Positions 48,491 through 60,445 of a DNA stretch of 64,000 bases are shown piece by piece (positions within the stretch are counted from its first letter, which is position 1; each line of letters starts with the position of its first letter). A model generated the notes under the pieces. That model saw nothing but the letters and a program-made list of their open reading frames with translations. It ran no database searches and was not told the DNA's origin. The translations under genes were made by a program, and so were the position numbers. Origin of the DNA: Elephas maximus indicus (taxonomy: Eukaryota; Chordata; Mammalia; Proboscidea; Elephantidae). Where the stretch lies: positions 52,370,001-52,434,000 of the forward strand of contig NC_064834.1 in NCBI RefSeq assembly GCF_024166365.1, written 5' to 3'.

Positions 48491-49784
48491 TGAGCCCAGA
48501 GAGCAGAAAGGCCCATCAGATATCAGTGTTGCAACAGAGATCTGGGCTGTAAGCCATGGGAGTTCAGAGCGGGGAGGGAGAAAACTGTCAGGAAGGGCTG
48601 CCGCCTGAGGAGGAGCTTGAAGGATGAATGAGGATGATGATAAGACAATGGTAGCATGAAAATCTCCTAGACTGAGCCTTGTGACCAGAAGGTACTGTGG
48701 CGAGAAAATTCAGGGAACTTTGGCTGTGATGAAGGGCAAGGGTAAGTAGTAGGAGGTAAGACTAGGGAGAGGGGTTAGGGTCACAGGATATCAGGCCAAG
48801 ACTGGATCATATGAGAAGTTTGGACTTTTTTCTGAAGGTAGGAATAGCTGCTTAAGGCATCAGCAGGAAGGGACACGAAGAAGGCTGGGTTGGGGGAAGC
48901 TCACCCTCCAGCAGTGTGACCAACCAAGAGGGAAGCCGGGAGACATCTTGGAAAGCAGTTAATGTCTTTTAGGTGAGGGATAATGGGGGCCCTCCAAGTT
49001 TCCCCTTACTGCTTAAACACTATCTCCTAAGCCTTGCCAGGTAGCAAGAAGGATCAGAGACCTCGTTCCATTTTTTGGTAGGAGGGAGTTTTTTGCCCTG
49101 ACTTCCCCTTCCTCTTAACCTGGCTCCTGCCTTTTCTAGACCAGCCTCAGGCCAGATTGAGCCGTCCTTTCCCTGGTTTTTTTAGGAAGCTAGCTCTCCC
49201 TGGACCCTGACTTGATCTATCAGACCCAGGTGGGAAGAGAGAGGAGAGGAGAGAGCAAAGCCCTTTCACAGACCTTCATCCCCCTCCTCCACCCTGGGTG
49301 CCTCCAAGCATCCAGGCCCCTGTTTGCATTAGGGAGCAGCTCAGATGATTAAGAATAGGGGAGATAATTATGTGTCAAGATGATGTAGCCCAACTCTGCA
49401 GTCAGGCCAAGGTAGCAAAGCAGCTGGTAGGTTTTTGCAGGAGGCGGCAGCAGGCAGAGGTTGCATAGACACCCAGGTGTGTCCTTCAGCTTTGGAGCAG
49501 AACTGCAGACAAAAGTGAAAACTGACTTGGGAACTGAGGGGTGTTGGGACAGGGATGGGAATACATGTCAAGGGACTAGACCCTCCACTCCCTGTAGGGG
49601 CTCATCTCCCTCTAGAAGGACCACTGATTCTCCTGCCAGGCTGGTCCTCCTTTGGCCCCAGGCACTGGGCCTCTCACTAGAAGTGTCACACCCCGAGAGC
49701 AAGCTATGAGCTTCTGTCCTCAGGGAAGCTGATCCCAAGTCTCGGGTGCAGTTCGGCCTATTCTTCAGCTCTAACAATGTCACG

Positions 49785-50005
49785 GTGGTGGGCATTAGTG
49801 AGGACAATCACTGCAGCATGTGCTAGCATTATTGGAGACAGTCTCAGCAGTAGTTATTGGTGTTGCAGTGATAATATCCAAAGTATTATTGGCATTGGCA
49901 CTCAGAATGTGGACAGTGTTATTAGTATCTGTAGCAATCATAGCTGTGGGAATATTAGTAAAAGGCCAATCAGCTGTGGCTCTGGGGGAAAAGGAGATGG
50001 ACAGT
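49785..50005 (+). repeat. Degenerate triplet-like region
   Basis: Enriched in GTN and ATN triplets (AGTAGTTATTGGTGTTGC, AAGTATTATTGGCATTGG, AGTGTTATTAGTATCTG). One frame therefore reads as a very hydrophobic 67-residue stretch, but it lacks an initial ATG. It is best seen as a decayed simple repeat. Confidence 0.4.
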
Positions 50006-50288
50006 GACTGTGAACCTGCTTGAGACTCCTCATTCTTTGACCTTTGGAGGTATGGAAAAATCTCACAGACTTTCTTTTGAGAAATGGCTAGTGAAGACGC
50101 CTTGACCCTCCTCCCAAGAGTCTAGAAGTTCCCAGAATGAGTTAGGGATAGATGAGGAAGTTATGTCATGAAGCATCCAAAAAACAGGCTGCCCATCAGT
50201 CAGAGAGGGTAGAGCCCCCATCCAGCATCCGCCAAAATGCTCGCCTCTTCTTAGCTACAATTATGGATGAGTATTTTATATTGGGGCT

Positions 50289-50451
50289 GGAAACACTGGT
50301 GGCGTAGTGATTAAGTGCTGTGGCTGCTAACCAAAGGGTTGGCAGTTCACATCCGCCAGGCGCTCCTTGGAAACTCTGTGGGGCAGTTCTACTCTGTCCT
50401 ATAGGGTCACCATGAGTCGGAATCAGCTCGACGGCACTGGGTTTTTCTGGG
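50289..50451 (+). mobile_element. AfroSINE, short form (first of a pair)
   Basis: GAAACACTGGTGGCGTAGTG through CTCCTTGGAAACTCTGTGGG to GACGGCACTGGGTTTTTCT. The target duplication ATATTGGGGCT is at 50278-50288 and 50452-50462, perfect. Close to the consensus. Confidence 0.95.
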
Positions 50452-50462
50452 ATATTGGGGCT

Positions 50463-50673
50463 AAAGGAGCCTTGGTGGGGCTCTGTTTAAGCACTCATCT
50501 GCTAACTGAAAGGTCAGCGGCTCGAAATCACCAGCCTCTCCACAGAAGAAAGATGTGGCAGTCTGATTCCATAAAGATTTACAGCCTTGGAAACCCTATG
50601 GGGCAGTTCTACCATGTCCTATAGGGTCACTATGAGTCAGAATCAACTTGAAGGCAGTGGGTTGTGGTGGGTT
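50463..50673 (+). mobile_element. AfroSINE, long form (second of a pair)
   Basis: GGAGCCTTGGTGGGGCTC at the 5' end, the middle segment AAGATGTGGCAGTCTGATTC, and a 3' end in GAAGGCAGTGGG. Its right flank ATACTGGGGCT (50674-50684) matches the duplication of the preceding copy with one difference. Confidence 0.92.
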
Positions 50674-51384
50674 ATACTGGGGCTGGATTCCCTGGGCACT
50701 TTGAAGGGACACTGATTCCCTGAATGTTCCATGCTCTGGCTTACACAGCTGGAGGATAGAGACTCTTGTCTCCCTATCTACAATCAGGCTCAAACTCTGA
50801 AGTCCTTTCTTCCCACTCAGTTGCTTTTGGCTGGAGCCCAAAGCATTGCTGTACACCGGTGTTGTTGCTGAAACATAGAGCAGTTACATAACTTGTCCAA
50901 AAATCCACATGGAGTCATATGGTGTAAGCCTATTGGTCTGTGTGAGGGAAGGTGTGCTGGTCTCCTCCTTTGCTGTGTGGGATTGCACTGGGCTGTGGTT
51001 TTGCCTTCCGTTAATCAGGTGCACAATGACTTGTGCAGCTGAATGGTGCCAAGCCAGTGCAGTTGTGAGTTTGCAGTGGGGCAGGCTGCACAGATGCAAA
51101 TGGCTGAGGCTTGTCACTGCCTTTAGTTGCTCCCTTCTGCTTGGGATGAAGCCATAACTGGAAGAAGTGTTTTATTTCTTGAGTTGGTTACCCTCTGAGA
51201 AGCCCACAAGGGTGGTGCTCAGGTTAGGCTTGGATCCAGTAAAGGGACTCAGCTGTGGAAATGAGCAACACCTGCCCTGTCTAGGAGCCCTGGCCTCAGG
51301 CCAGGGAAGGCTGCACAGACTTCACCAGGAAGGGCAGCAAGGGCCAAGGCAGGCTGTGCAGCTCGTGGAGCCTAGCACTGGTGG

Positions 51385-51590
51385 GAAGAGTGGCTCAGTG
51401 GGGAAAAGTATGGGCTGTGGAGTACAGCTGGCTTTGAACTCTAGCGCCACTTCCTAGTGGTATGACCTTGGCCAAGTCAACCTCCATCAGCTCAGTTGTC
51501 TCCTCTGTACAATGGAGATGTAACAGCACTTGCTTCATGGGGACCGTGGAGAGGGTTAAATGAGATCATGGATATAAAGTGTTGACCAAG
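51385..51590 (+). repeat. MIR copy
   Basis: TGGCTTTGAACTCTAGCGCC, TATGACCTTGGCCAAGTCAA and GGGTTAAATGAGATCATGG are in MIR order. Confidence 0.75.
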
Positions 51591-52859
51591 TCCATCTTGG
51601 AAAATGGGTCTTTATGTATCTGGGAAGGAAGGCTTAATTGACAGTGTTATGTTTCTAGGGGAGGTGAAGTTATGTCAGAGAGAAACTTATCTGGGCACAG
51701 GCTCCCTAACTTTGGTGTGGCTGCTTATAACTAGGGCAGCCTAGAGAAGCTGCTCCATGGATAACCTAACGTAGATAGGACCAGCGCAGTGCGAAAAACA
51801 AGTCAGCCTCCCATGTGTGCTTTGGAGGACCTTTGTCTTCCTGCTCGTTTGCTCTGTAGCTATCCAGTCAGGCCACATGCTATCACTTAGCATCCACAGG
51901 CATTTAGGTGTATGTAAATAATGATAGCACCTTCTCCTTTGTCTAACATGGAGGCATCACTCCTTCTGTCCATTGATGTACATTTCTGTTCCCAAATGCA
52001 AGCTTATATGTTTATTTTATGGGCCCATAGATAAGTTTTTACACTGCTTATGCAAGTATGAGTATGTGTGTGTTTCCTACCATCTCGAGATCTTTGGGTA
52101 AAAGGAGGTATGGAATGCCAAGTGTTGGGAAGGTGTACAATTTGCTGGGTTGTGTGCGTGCTTAAAGAGATTGTCAGGTGTGAGCATGTGCCTGCCCACC
52201 AGGCCAGTGAGTGTAGAGACCTGGAAGCCAGGTCTGCCTGTGTTAAGCATCTGTGGTCTGAGGCACAATTGTGTATATAGAGCTTTGCCCAAAGGGCCCC
52301 ATAGGCATCACCTTGCATTCTGTTGGCAAATGGATGGGGATGCCCTGAGCCTACCTCCAGGGGTAGCCTGGGGCCCAAGGCTAGGGGGACTGAGGCAGGA
52401 TCCCCTGCCCACTCAGGCTGTGTGGACCTGCGGCTTGGAACTCTTGCAGCCCTTTGAAGAGGAGCCTGGTCTCCCAATCTCAGGTCTTGCTCTGGTCTTC
52501 TACCTTCCTGTCTTTTGGGATCTCTCAGTGTCTGTCTGTCTCTTATTTGCTCTAGTCGAGGTATACACTGATCCTGCCCACATTAGAGGAGGTGGAGGTT
52601 TGCATCTGGTCTGGACTTTAAGAGGTATGGGGGCCAGAGGGAACATGGTGTGGGGGTCAAGGGAAATAGCTTGGGGGTGGTGGTTAGAGACCATTCAGAG
52701 AGTGGGTTCCTAAGGGCCAGAGAGTGGAAAAGGAAGAGGTGGCTCAGGCTTCCATCAGAAACTAAGAGGCTAATAGAGCTTCAGGGCCTGGATCACTTCT
52801 GCCTTGGGGTTTGGGGTTGAGGCCCCAGTGGCCGGAAGGGTCAGGCACTTGGTGGATGG

Positions 52860-53060
52860 AGGGCACTTTTTCCAGCCTTTGGAAAAACAAAGAGCAGATC
52901 GAGTAGTAAAACAAAAGCAAAGGAGACCTGGAAGCACCTGACAGCCCTAATTCATCACGGCCCAAGTTTTTTCCTGTGTTCCCATTATATTTGTTTGTAA
53001 AAGTGGAAATCAATTTTGAAGGTAATTTTCTGGAAAGAATGGAAGGGAGGTGGGAGGGCC
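52860..53060. promoter_or_regulatory. Candidate conserved element in intron 5
   Basis: Complex A/T-rich segment with TTGGAAAAACAAAGAGC (SOX-like AACAAAG), CCCTAATTCATCACGG and GAAATCAATTTTGAAGG. No repeat signature. Function is inferred. Confidence 0.4.
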
Positions 53061-53224
53061 GGATAAGGCAGAGATGGTAAAAGGAAAAATTTAGGCCAGG
53101 CACAGCCCAGGGGCAGCTCTTGGCAAGGTGAAAGAAAATTGCATATTCAATCTCCATCCATGAATCTCCCTCACTGCTGCCCGCCTCCTGCTTGAAAACA
53201 ATGAAGGCTTTTTCCCAACGCTGG

Positions 53225-53960
53225 GCAGGGCCTCGGTATCAGCCTCACTTTAACTTCAGGGTCATTAATTCCCTGATTATTGAAGGAGAAGAGAGGGTTG
53301 CAGCATCGTCAATTCCAAAGGCAACCCCCCCCCCCCCCACCATGTGATCAGGCCCTGGCTGGGGCAGGGTAGGGGGCAGCCAGGGCAAGGTGAGGTGTTG
53401 TTTCAGAAGAGCAAAGGGGTGGGGAGGGGGGAAATGGGGAGCCCACTGGACTGGGAGGGAAGGAAGCCAGGAGGAGGGTGGAAGAAGGCAGTCATTACTG
53501 CATACCTCTGTTGTGTTGTTATTGCAAATTAAAAGTAGCATGTTCCACTCCACAGCTATCTTTGGGGAGGGAGGGGCACCGAGGGAGGTGGGGGATCTTA
53601 TCATTGCTTCTTCAGCAGACCAGCCATGGTGTCACCGTGTGAGGTGACATTTGAATTTACAATTCCGCTGAGAAAAGCCATTAATTCACAAATTAACATT
53701 TCTCCCTCTCCCTCTCTCTTTAACACTCTCTCCCTCTCTCACATGGATGTGCAAGCAATTGAAAAGACAAAGGAAATAGCCTTAAGGAAGAGACTTTACT
53801 GCTAGTCTGTCTGTGCTGAGATTGCTCCCCCTGCTTCCAGATAGATAAACCAATTACCTGAGCAGCTCTGCTCCTGGCCGCCCGCGATCGCCTCCTTTTG
53901 TAGACTGCCTCTGTGGCTGGATTACAGTCGGTGTAGCTCATTAATGTAAACCAGGCATGT
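53225..53960. promoter_or_regulatory. Candidate conserved region in intron 5
   Basis: Contains three A/T-rich complex blocks: GGGTCATTAATTCCCTGATT near 53261, AAAGCCATTAATTCACAAATT near 53675, and GATAAACCAATTACCTGAGC to GCTCATTAATGTAAACC at 53843-53952. Between the first two lie a C14 run (53325-53338) and GC-rich low-complexity DNA. Repeated ATTAATT cores and the absence of transposons suggest a regulatory region; this is inference. Confidence 0.42.
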
Positions 53961-54680
53961 CCTGGTCACCGGCCTCTCCTCCCCGCTGTCTTTCTGGCGG
54001 GGTAGCAGGAAGAGTGCCAGGGTCAGAAAAAGGGGCAAGGAGCACCCCAGAGAAGAGCAGAGGGTGCCACAGCCAAGCTGCCTAGGCCCTGGATCTTTGT
54101 GAGTGCAGCTGCTCTCATGGAGGAGGCTGATGGGGGAGTCTGCAGGTGTCTGCTCCCTGGCAGGCTGGCTCTGAACTGAGCGAGAGGTGGGCACAGGGAG
54201 ACGGGCTGAGGCTGAGGTAAGGCCAGAGTACTTGTTTCTCAGGCTCACCGTGCCTATATACTCTGGGGTCTTTTGGGCCAGACGCAGGAGGCTGGCAGAG
54301 TCAGAGAGGACCTGAGCCCTCCCTGCATGGGAAGAGCTGGGAGAATCCTTGCTGAGTGTACTCCATTTTAGTGGGACAGGATTCAGCCTGAAGGAGCTGG
54401 AAGGGGGGTCGGAGAGGGCGCAGACGTCTTGGTGAGGTCACACCGTATTGGGGGAAAAAAAAAATGAGGTTGCCCCAGCTCCTTACCTAAACACAGCACT
54501 TGGGCACAATTATGTCTGTTTACCACATAATCCTCACCCAGACACACATCCAGTCATCCAAGTCCCTTCTTAGAAAATACCCACCTAGGAATGTGCTCTC
54601 AGAGTTCTGAAGTGAGCTTACCCTGTGGGCAGGGAGTGGTGGAGCCTCTTTTTGCTTTTACTCACCTCCCAGGCTCTTGC

Positions 54681-54896
54681 AGGCCCCTGGGGGGTGCAAA
54701 TGGCTTGCACTCAACTACTAACCTAAATGTTGGTGGTTTGAACTCACCTAGTAGCGCTGTGAAAGAAAGGCCTGGCAATCTGCTGCCATAAAGAGTACAG
54801 CTAAGAAAACCCTATGAAGCAGTTCTATTCTGTCACATACAGGGTTGCCATGAGTCAGATTTGACTCCACAGCAACGGATTGGACTTTTCTTCTTT
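54681..54896 (+). mobile_element. AfroSINE, long form, diverged
   Basis: AGGCCCCTGGGGGGTGCAAA to GACTCCACAGCAACGG, with middle CTGGCAATCTGCTGCC. Flanks CAGGCTCTTGC (54670-54680) and CAGACTCTTGC (54897-54907) form a target duplication with one mismatch. Confidence 0.9.
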
Positions 54897-56881
54897 CAGA
54901 CTCTTGCTACACACTGTAAGAAGGTGTTATATTGGCAGAGGGAAGCCAAGCAGAGTTTGCGTTTATAAGGAGAGGTGCTCTGTGGGTTATTGCTGGGATG
55001 ACATCCGTTCACACACACTGTACCACCTAGTGCCTGTCAGACTTGGCCCTCGTGGAGAAATCCTATGAAAGTCCAGAAACCAGGTATACATGGAGGGAGT
55101 CATCTGCCTAGACAAGTGCCTCAGTTTAACGACATTAACAAAGCTCAACCTATGTTTATTTTCCAGCCATTATTCAAAACCTGGCTAATGTACACTCCAG
55201 TCCAAGAAAGGGCTAAGGTTCAAAGATCAGTATTCATTAAGATACCAAAAAAAAAAAAAAAGAAAGAAAGCTACTTATGAACATACATTCATCGTTATGA
55301 TTATATCTTCCTAGTAACCTGGGAAATTAGACCATTCATACCTGAGGGGGAAATATTTCTATCTTAGTGGGATCGCATAGTTTAGCCAAACTCTCTGGGC
55401 AATGTTGGCCATGAGCCTGTTGAACATTGACCGTGTTATCTATGCAGAGGTAGATGTGAGTTATGGCAGGACTTTCCCTTGGGCCCTGAGCACAGGGGGA
55501 CTTGTGTTTTTCCATGGGGAAATACTGGGATTTAGCCATGGCCATGTAGCTGACATAGGTCCCTGAATTTGCACATAAATCCCTGCACGTACACCATAGA
55601 CTGTCACCAAATCATTAACCGTCCTAGTTGTCCAACTGGTTTACACTGTTGTGGATAAAGAGTTACATTTGGTTGACTGGGGAAGTATTTTGAGATTTAA
55701 CACAGAGTATTTTTTTAATAAAGGGCCCAAAAGAAAGACTGGATAGGTGGGCCCTACCTCCCAGGAGAGAATGCACAGATGTGATGTAGAGATGGCTCTA
55801 TGTGTCCCTCCATCACTGGAAATCGTGGTGGCTGTAGTATAGGTATTACAACTTTCTCAGCTGAGGCCATCCAGTGATCCCGGATCTCCATATTTGTACA
55901 CGCACGTGCATGCATACACACACCAACCTTTAGACTATCTCTTCGAATCCTAGTCCCCCAATTGGCAACTCCCTTTCAGCCCTGCAGATAGGCACCACTC
56001 TCCTCCCACAGCAAGGGCGCCTATCCAGAAATCTGCTGCCTCAGCTCTGCCCTTCTCCCCCAAGCACAGGCTCCGGCTGCAGGTGGGAGGAGCCAGGCTG
56101 AGGCTGTCCCCCAGGCCTGCTGCTCTCTGCTCTCCTCCCAGGGCACCTCCTCCTCTGCAGGCCAGCAGACAGCTAAGAAGGGCAGGCACCTGGTCTGAGG
56201 GACCCCTTAGAAAGAGGATTTGGAAAGAATGCAGACCAGGGAGACCCAGGAGTGCTGCGGGCCAGAGGAATGGGTCCTGGCAGCCTCTCCCACCCTTGCT
56301 ACCTGTACAGCAATGGGCCCTCCTCACCCCTGGCTTCCTCAGGGCCTTGGTGGCCTTGGGGCTCTGTGGGTCTCTCCTATTCTGCTTCATGGGGGTGGAA
56401 GGGCAAGGAGGGTTAGGGGAGGGCAGGGGCTGGCTCAGGGGCTGAGAGACTGATCATGAGCCTCCGAGCCTCATAGCTGAGTTAAGTTGCGGCAGAGCCA
56501 GTAATTCAAACCATCCTGACCCTTCAGTGAACCCAAACCTGCTGACCTTGACAGCACCAGACAAGGGAGGCCTCACAAACCTCAACCTTGCAGGCCTCGC
56601 CTCCTTGCCCTCCCCTTCTCCCAGCCCTGTGGCCCTAGCCTCCAGGTGGCTCCTAATTTGGCCATCCCCATGAAATGTCAGCATCCCCTCCCTCACTGCC
56701 TGCTTCAAAGCACCCTTTGTGCTCATCCCCACTGGAGAGAAGAGCATGGGCATCGCGTGGGGGTCCTTTCCAGGGCTGCTGCTGAGGCTCCCCCAGCCCT
56801 GGCAAGGGTTTTCTTCCATTGAGGGAGCACCTTTCCCTTTCCCACCTGCCCCAGCCTTCATCTGTTTCAGAAGTGCTGGCT

Positions 56882-56882
<1 letters not shown>

Positions 56883-56933
<51 letters not shown>

Positions 56934-56943
56934 TGTGTGTGTG
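56883..56943 (+). repeat. (GT)n microsatellite with GA interruption
   Basis: About 21 GT units to 56925, then GAGAGAGA, then five more GT units. Confidence 0.95.
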
Positions 56944-57190
56944 AAGGTCTGGGTGCACACAGAGGCAGGGATAAAATGCGATCGAGACAGAGCAGACAAG
57001 GGGAGAGAAGAAAAGCCTGAGGAAAGGAGCCCCAGGAACCTGCATTAAAGTAAATGCAGTTTATGAAGTTTATGCTTTTCTCCCAGGGAGAGCTGGATCC
57101 CATCCAACAGCCTCTCAGAGCCTGCCAGACAGCTCCTGAAGCAGAAAGTGCAGGCAGGAGAACAGGCAAGCCAGTGACAGAGGGAGAAAT

Positions 57191-57238
57191 GTGTGCGCGC
57201 ACACACACACACACACACAAACTCACTCACACACACAC
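57191..57238 (+). repeat. (GT)(GC)(AC)n microsatellite
   Basis: GTGTGCGCGC followed by about ten AC units and then broken ACTCAC/ACAC units. Opposite in strand sense to the GT run 270 bases upstream. Confidence 0.93.
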
Positions 57239-58369
57239 TGGGCTCACTTGGATCTCTCTAAGCCCTGGCCAGCTTCAAACCTTGGATGGAGGGATGCAGG
57301 CGGGTTATGTCCAGCAGGTGTGGTTCTAGGAGCTATACTTTCCATCTCTCTCACCTCCCCAAGCCCATTTATACCTCCTTTGGCAGTGTAACCCACCCAG
57401 ACACATAGGCAGTGTGGACACCTGGGTGGACTAGAGGCGTGGCGAGCTGGGTCAAGGACCGTGTGGACTACCTGAAGCAGCCAGCCCACTTATAGAAACC
57501 GCTCTGGATGAGAGGCATTGTAGGTGGTCTTAGGGTAGTGGACAGGAGGACTAGGTAGTAAAAGGGGCCAGAATGTGGTACCATTGAGTCTCCCATGAAT
57601 CCGCCTTTTCTTCTGATGTCAGGATCCATCTTTCTCTGGCATCTTGGCCTAGACTAAGTGGGTGCTCTGCAGCTACTGAGGATAGCTACTGAGGTCTCTT
57701 AAGGGGAAACAATTAGAGACTTTTTTTTTTCCCAAGTATTCAAGGGAAATAAATGGTTGACCAGATTAGGACATGGGAGCTCTTCAGAGGGACTTATAAG
57801 CTTGTTGGAGTATCTGCCTTTCTAGACCCTTCTTCATGTGCATGACCACATGGGCGCATGTGTGTGTAGGAGTGTGTGTCCACTGATAATATGTAAGCAG
57901 GCCAGGATCCTTGAATTTAGAGGGCAGGGGAGCGTGGAGGAGAAAAATGCCTGGAAAAGGAAGTATGCAGCACAGGCCTTGGGCCCAGCCTGCAGATGGG
58001 CACATCGAGTCTCTGGTCTCTGTGGCTGCTGCAACATGCCTTGGCTGGGGACAGGCCATGGGGAGAAGGCATCTCCCCCTCTTCCTGGGAACTGCGTGCT
58101 CTTATCCAGGCTCTGCCAGGAACTGGGATAGAGGGCGACACCAGAGGTAGAGACGTGGAAAGGCAGAGAATCCAGACAAGAGGCGGGAGGAAGGGAAAGT
58201 GGAGGGGCAGAACTGCTGATTGTGGAGGACACCCTGGGCCACTAGGAGATGCTAGGCATGGAAGGAAGCAGCAACTGGCCAAGGATGGCTTTCGCCCCCT
58301 CTCTCCCCTTCTCCATCCTTCCCTCCCTCCTCCTCTGCCTCCTTATCCCTCCCTCTTCCCTCCACACGT

Positions 58370-58720
58370 CTTTATTGGTTCCAGTAATAGTGTTGATTTG
58401 CATGGCAGGCAAAGCCTTGCTACACACACAAAAAGAAAACCCCAGCCGTGGCGGTGGCGTGGCAGTGTCAGCTCTCGCTGTTGTTCGACAGTGTAAAATT
58501 AAATTAATAAAGCCCCCAACACAGGAAAACATAACAGGAAATTAATGGCCTTTACTGTCGCTCTGATGCAGTCATTTGCAACCCTGCTTTCCGCACCAAA
58601 GACTTCATAAATGCAAGCAGTTTCTCTAAACAAGCATACTTAGGGCAGCCTGGTATGTAATTTTTCGCCTTGCTTGTGTCCTTTGAGCTAACAAAGCCCC
58701 CTTCTCTCCTGGGTCCAGAG
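58370..58720. promoter_or_regulatory. Candidate conserved enhancer in intron 5
   Basis: Complex A/T-rich segment with an exact POU octamer ATTTGCAT at 58396-58403, AAATTAAATTAATAAAGC, GGAAATTAATGGCC and CAGTCATTTGCAACCC. No repeat features; GC-rich, polypyrimidine DNA lies just upstream. Enhancer function is inferred. Confidence 0.45.
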
Positions 58721-59267
58721 AGGTTTCTAACTGGGTCTGGCCCCTGCTTGGTCCAGCGGGAGCAGCACCTAGGCAGAAACCCCACCTCCTCCTCCTGAGG
58801 ACCTAGAGGGGACTGAGAAGGAGGGCTCAGGTCCCAAGAAAAGAGACACTCTTTGAGCCCTCCTTCCCCATCGGTGGATTGGTGAGTCTCAGCCAGTGAG
58901 ACCTGGCTGCTGCCATCAGGCCAGCAGGAAGGCACAGCAGTGCTCCCAGGTGGAAGCTTGATCTCTCCAGGAAATTCACCCAAACCCACCTTATCCTCAC
59001 CCCTCCCCTTTGCATTGTCCCTGGCCTTCCCTCACCCCTCCTCGTCCATCTGTACCTGCCAGCCTTCTTCCACTTCTCCCACACACACTTGGGCTGCCTC
59101 GTGCACTAACCACATGGATGCCCATGCCTTTCTTTTCCACAGGTAACCCGGGGACTCTTTTTTTTTTTTTTTTTTGAGGGGGCTAACTTATTCAAAATGG
59201 AGAAAGTGACGGAACTGGCACAATTCCTTGGGGTTCTAGGTCTCTCTCATATTTCCCTCTTCTCTCC

Positions 59268-59460
59268 AGGTTGCCATCGAGTTAATGACACTCATGGCGA
59301 CCCATGAGTGTCCGAGTGGAACTGTGCGCCATAGAGTTTTCAATGGCTGATTTTTTAGAAGTCAATCACCAGAGGTTCCTCCGAGACTTCTCTGGATGGG
59401 CTCGAGCCTCCAACCTTTCAGTTGGCAGCCGAGCGCATTAACTATTTTCACCACCCAGGG
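59268..59460 (-). mobile_element. AfroSINE, variant-B middle
   Basis: Reverse-strand copy with GGTTGCCATCGAGTTAATG, TTTTAGAAGTCAATCACC in the middle, and CAGTTGGCAGCCGAGCGC near the 5' end of the element. Confidence 0.87.
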
Positions 59461-60103
59461 TTATCCCTCTGTCCTCAGGCAGATTTCCTGTAAATCAGTT
59501 CAGAGAGCTGAGAGTCTATGACTTTACTGTGGCATGTACATAGCTGGAATATTGGCAAAATGTATACTTTCTCTCTGGGGAGCTTTGTTTCAGTGTGAGC
59601 CCAAGAGCCAACTGTATTGGGACACAGGAGAGGAGCAAATAACCAGGAGGCAGATCTCAAGGAGCTTACAATCTACTGGGGGAGGCAAGGCTATCACACA
59701 ACAAACAATTAGCTGTTAATTAAATGCTGAACCTTGTGGCTATGTAGGAATTCAGGGAAGTAGACTAGAAGAGCGGACAGGAAAGGCTTTGAGGAGGACG
59801 GGGAGTTTGAACCTGGCAGTGGCTAAAATTTGAGGTTGTCTCCAGGGGTGCCTCACGGGTGGAAGGAAACCAGTGATTCCGCTGAGGGTGGTCACAAAGC
59901 AGAGTCTCAGATTCATCCAGTCTTATCTGCTACTCCTTCTAGCACTCTCCCAGCAGTCCTGTTTGGCATGGTGGGTCACAGCATCTCCTGGACACAGGAC
60001 ACAGGTAGACAGTTATCATTGTTAGCAGCACTGCCTTTATACTGAGTCTTTTGGTGTCCAGGAGTCTAAATGTGTGAATGTGAGATCCTTACTTGCTCTA
60101 CCA

Positions 60104-60260
60104 TTAAAAAAAAAAAAGTTGCCGTGGAGTCAATTCTGACTCATAGTCAACCCTATAGGACAGAGTAGAACTGCCCCACAGTGTTTCCAAGTAATGGCTG
60201 GTGGATTCAAACTGCGACCTTTTGGTTAGCAGCCAAACTCTTAGCAACTGTACCACCAGG
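60104..60260 (-). mobile_element. AfroSINE, short form (cluster copy 1)
   Basis: TTGCCGTGGAGTCAATTCTG to TGTACCACCAGG, after an A-rich tail (the element's 3' end). Short form, with CAGTGTTTCCAAGTAATGGC at the middle junction. Confidence 0.92.
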
Positions 60261-60265
60261 GCTCT

Positions 60266-60438
60266 ACCACAGTGACCCTAATAAGATAGAATAGAACTGC
60301 CCCATAGGGTTTCCAAGGTTGTAATCTTTATGGAAGCAGACTGCCACATCTTTCTCCTGCGGAGTGGCTGGTGGGTTCAAACCACCAACCTTTTCGGTTA
60401 GCAGCTAAGCGTTTAACCACTGTGCCACCAGGGCTCCT
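60266..60438 (-). mobile_element. AfroSINE, long form (cluster copy 2)
   Basis: AGAACTGCCCCATAGGGTTT, the middle GCAGACTGCCACATCTTTCT and GTGCCACCAGGGCTCC at the element's 5' end. Its 3' part is short or degraded. Confidence 0.9.
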
Positions 60439-60445
60439 AGGACCT

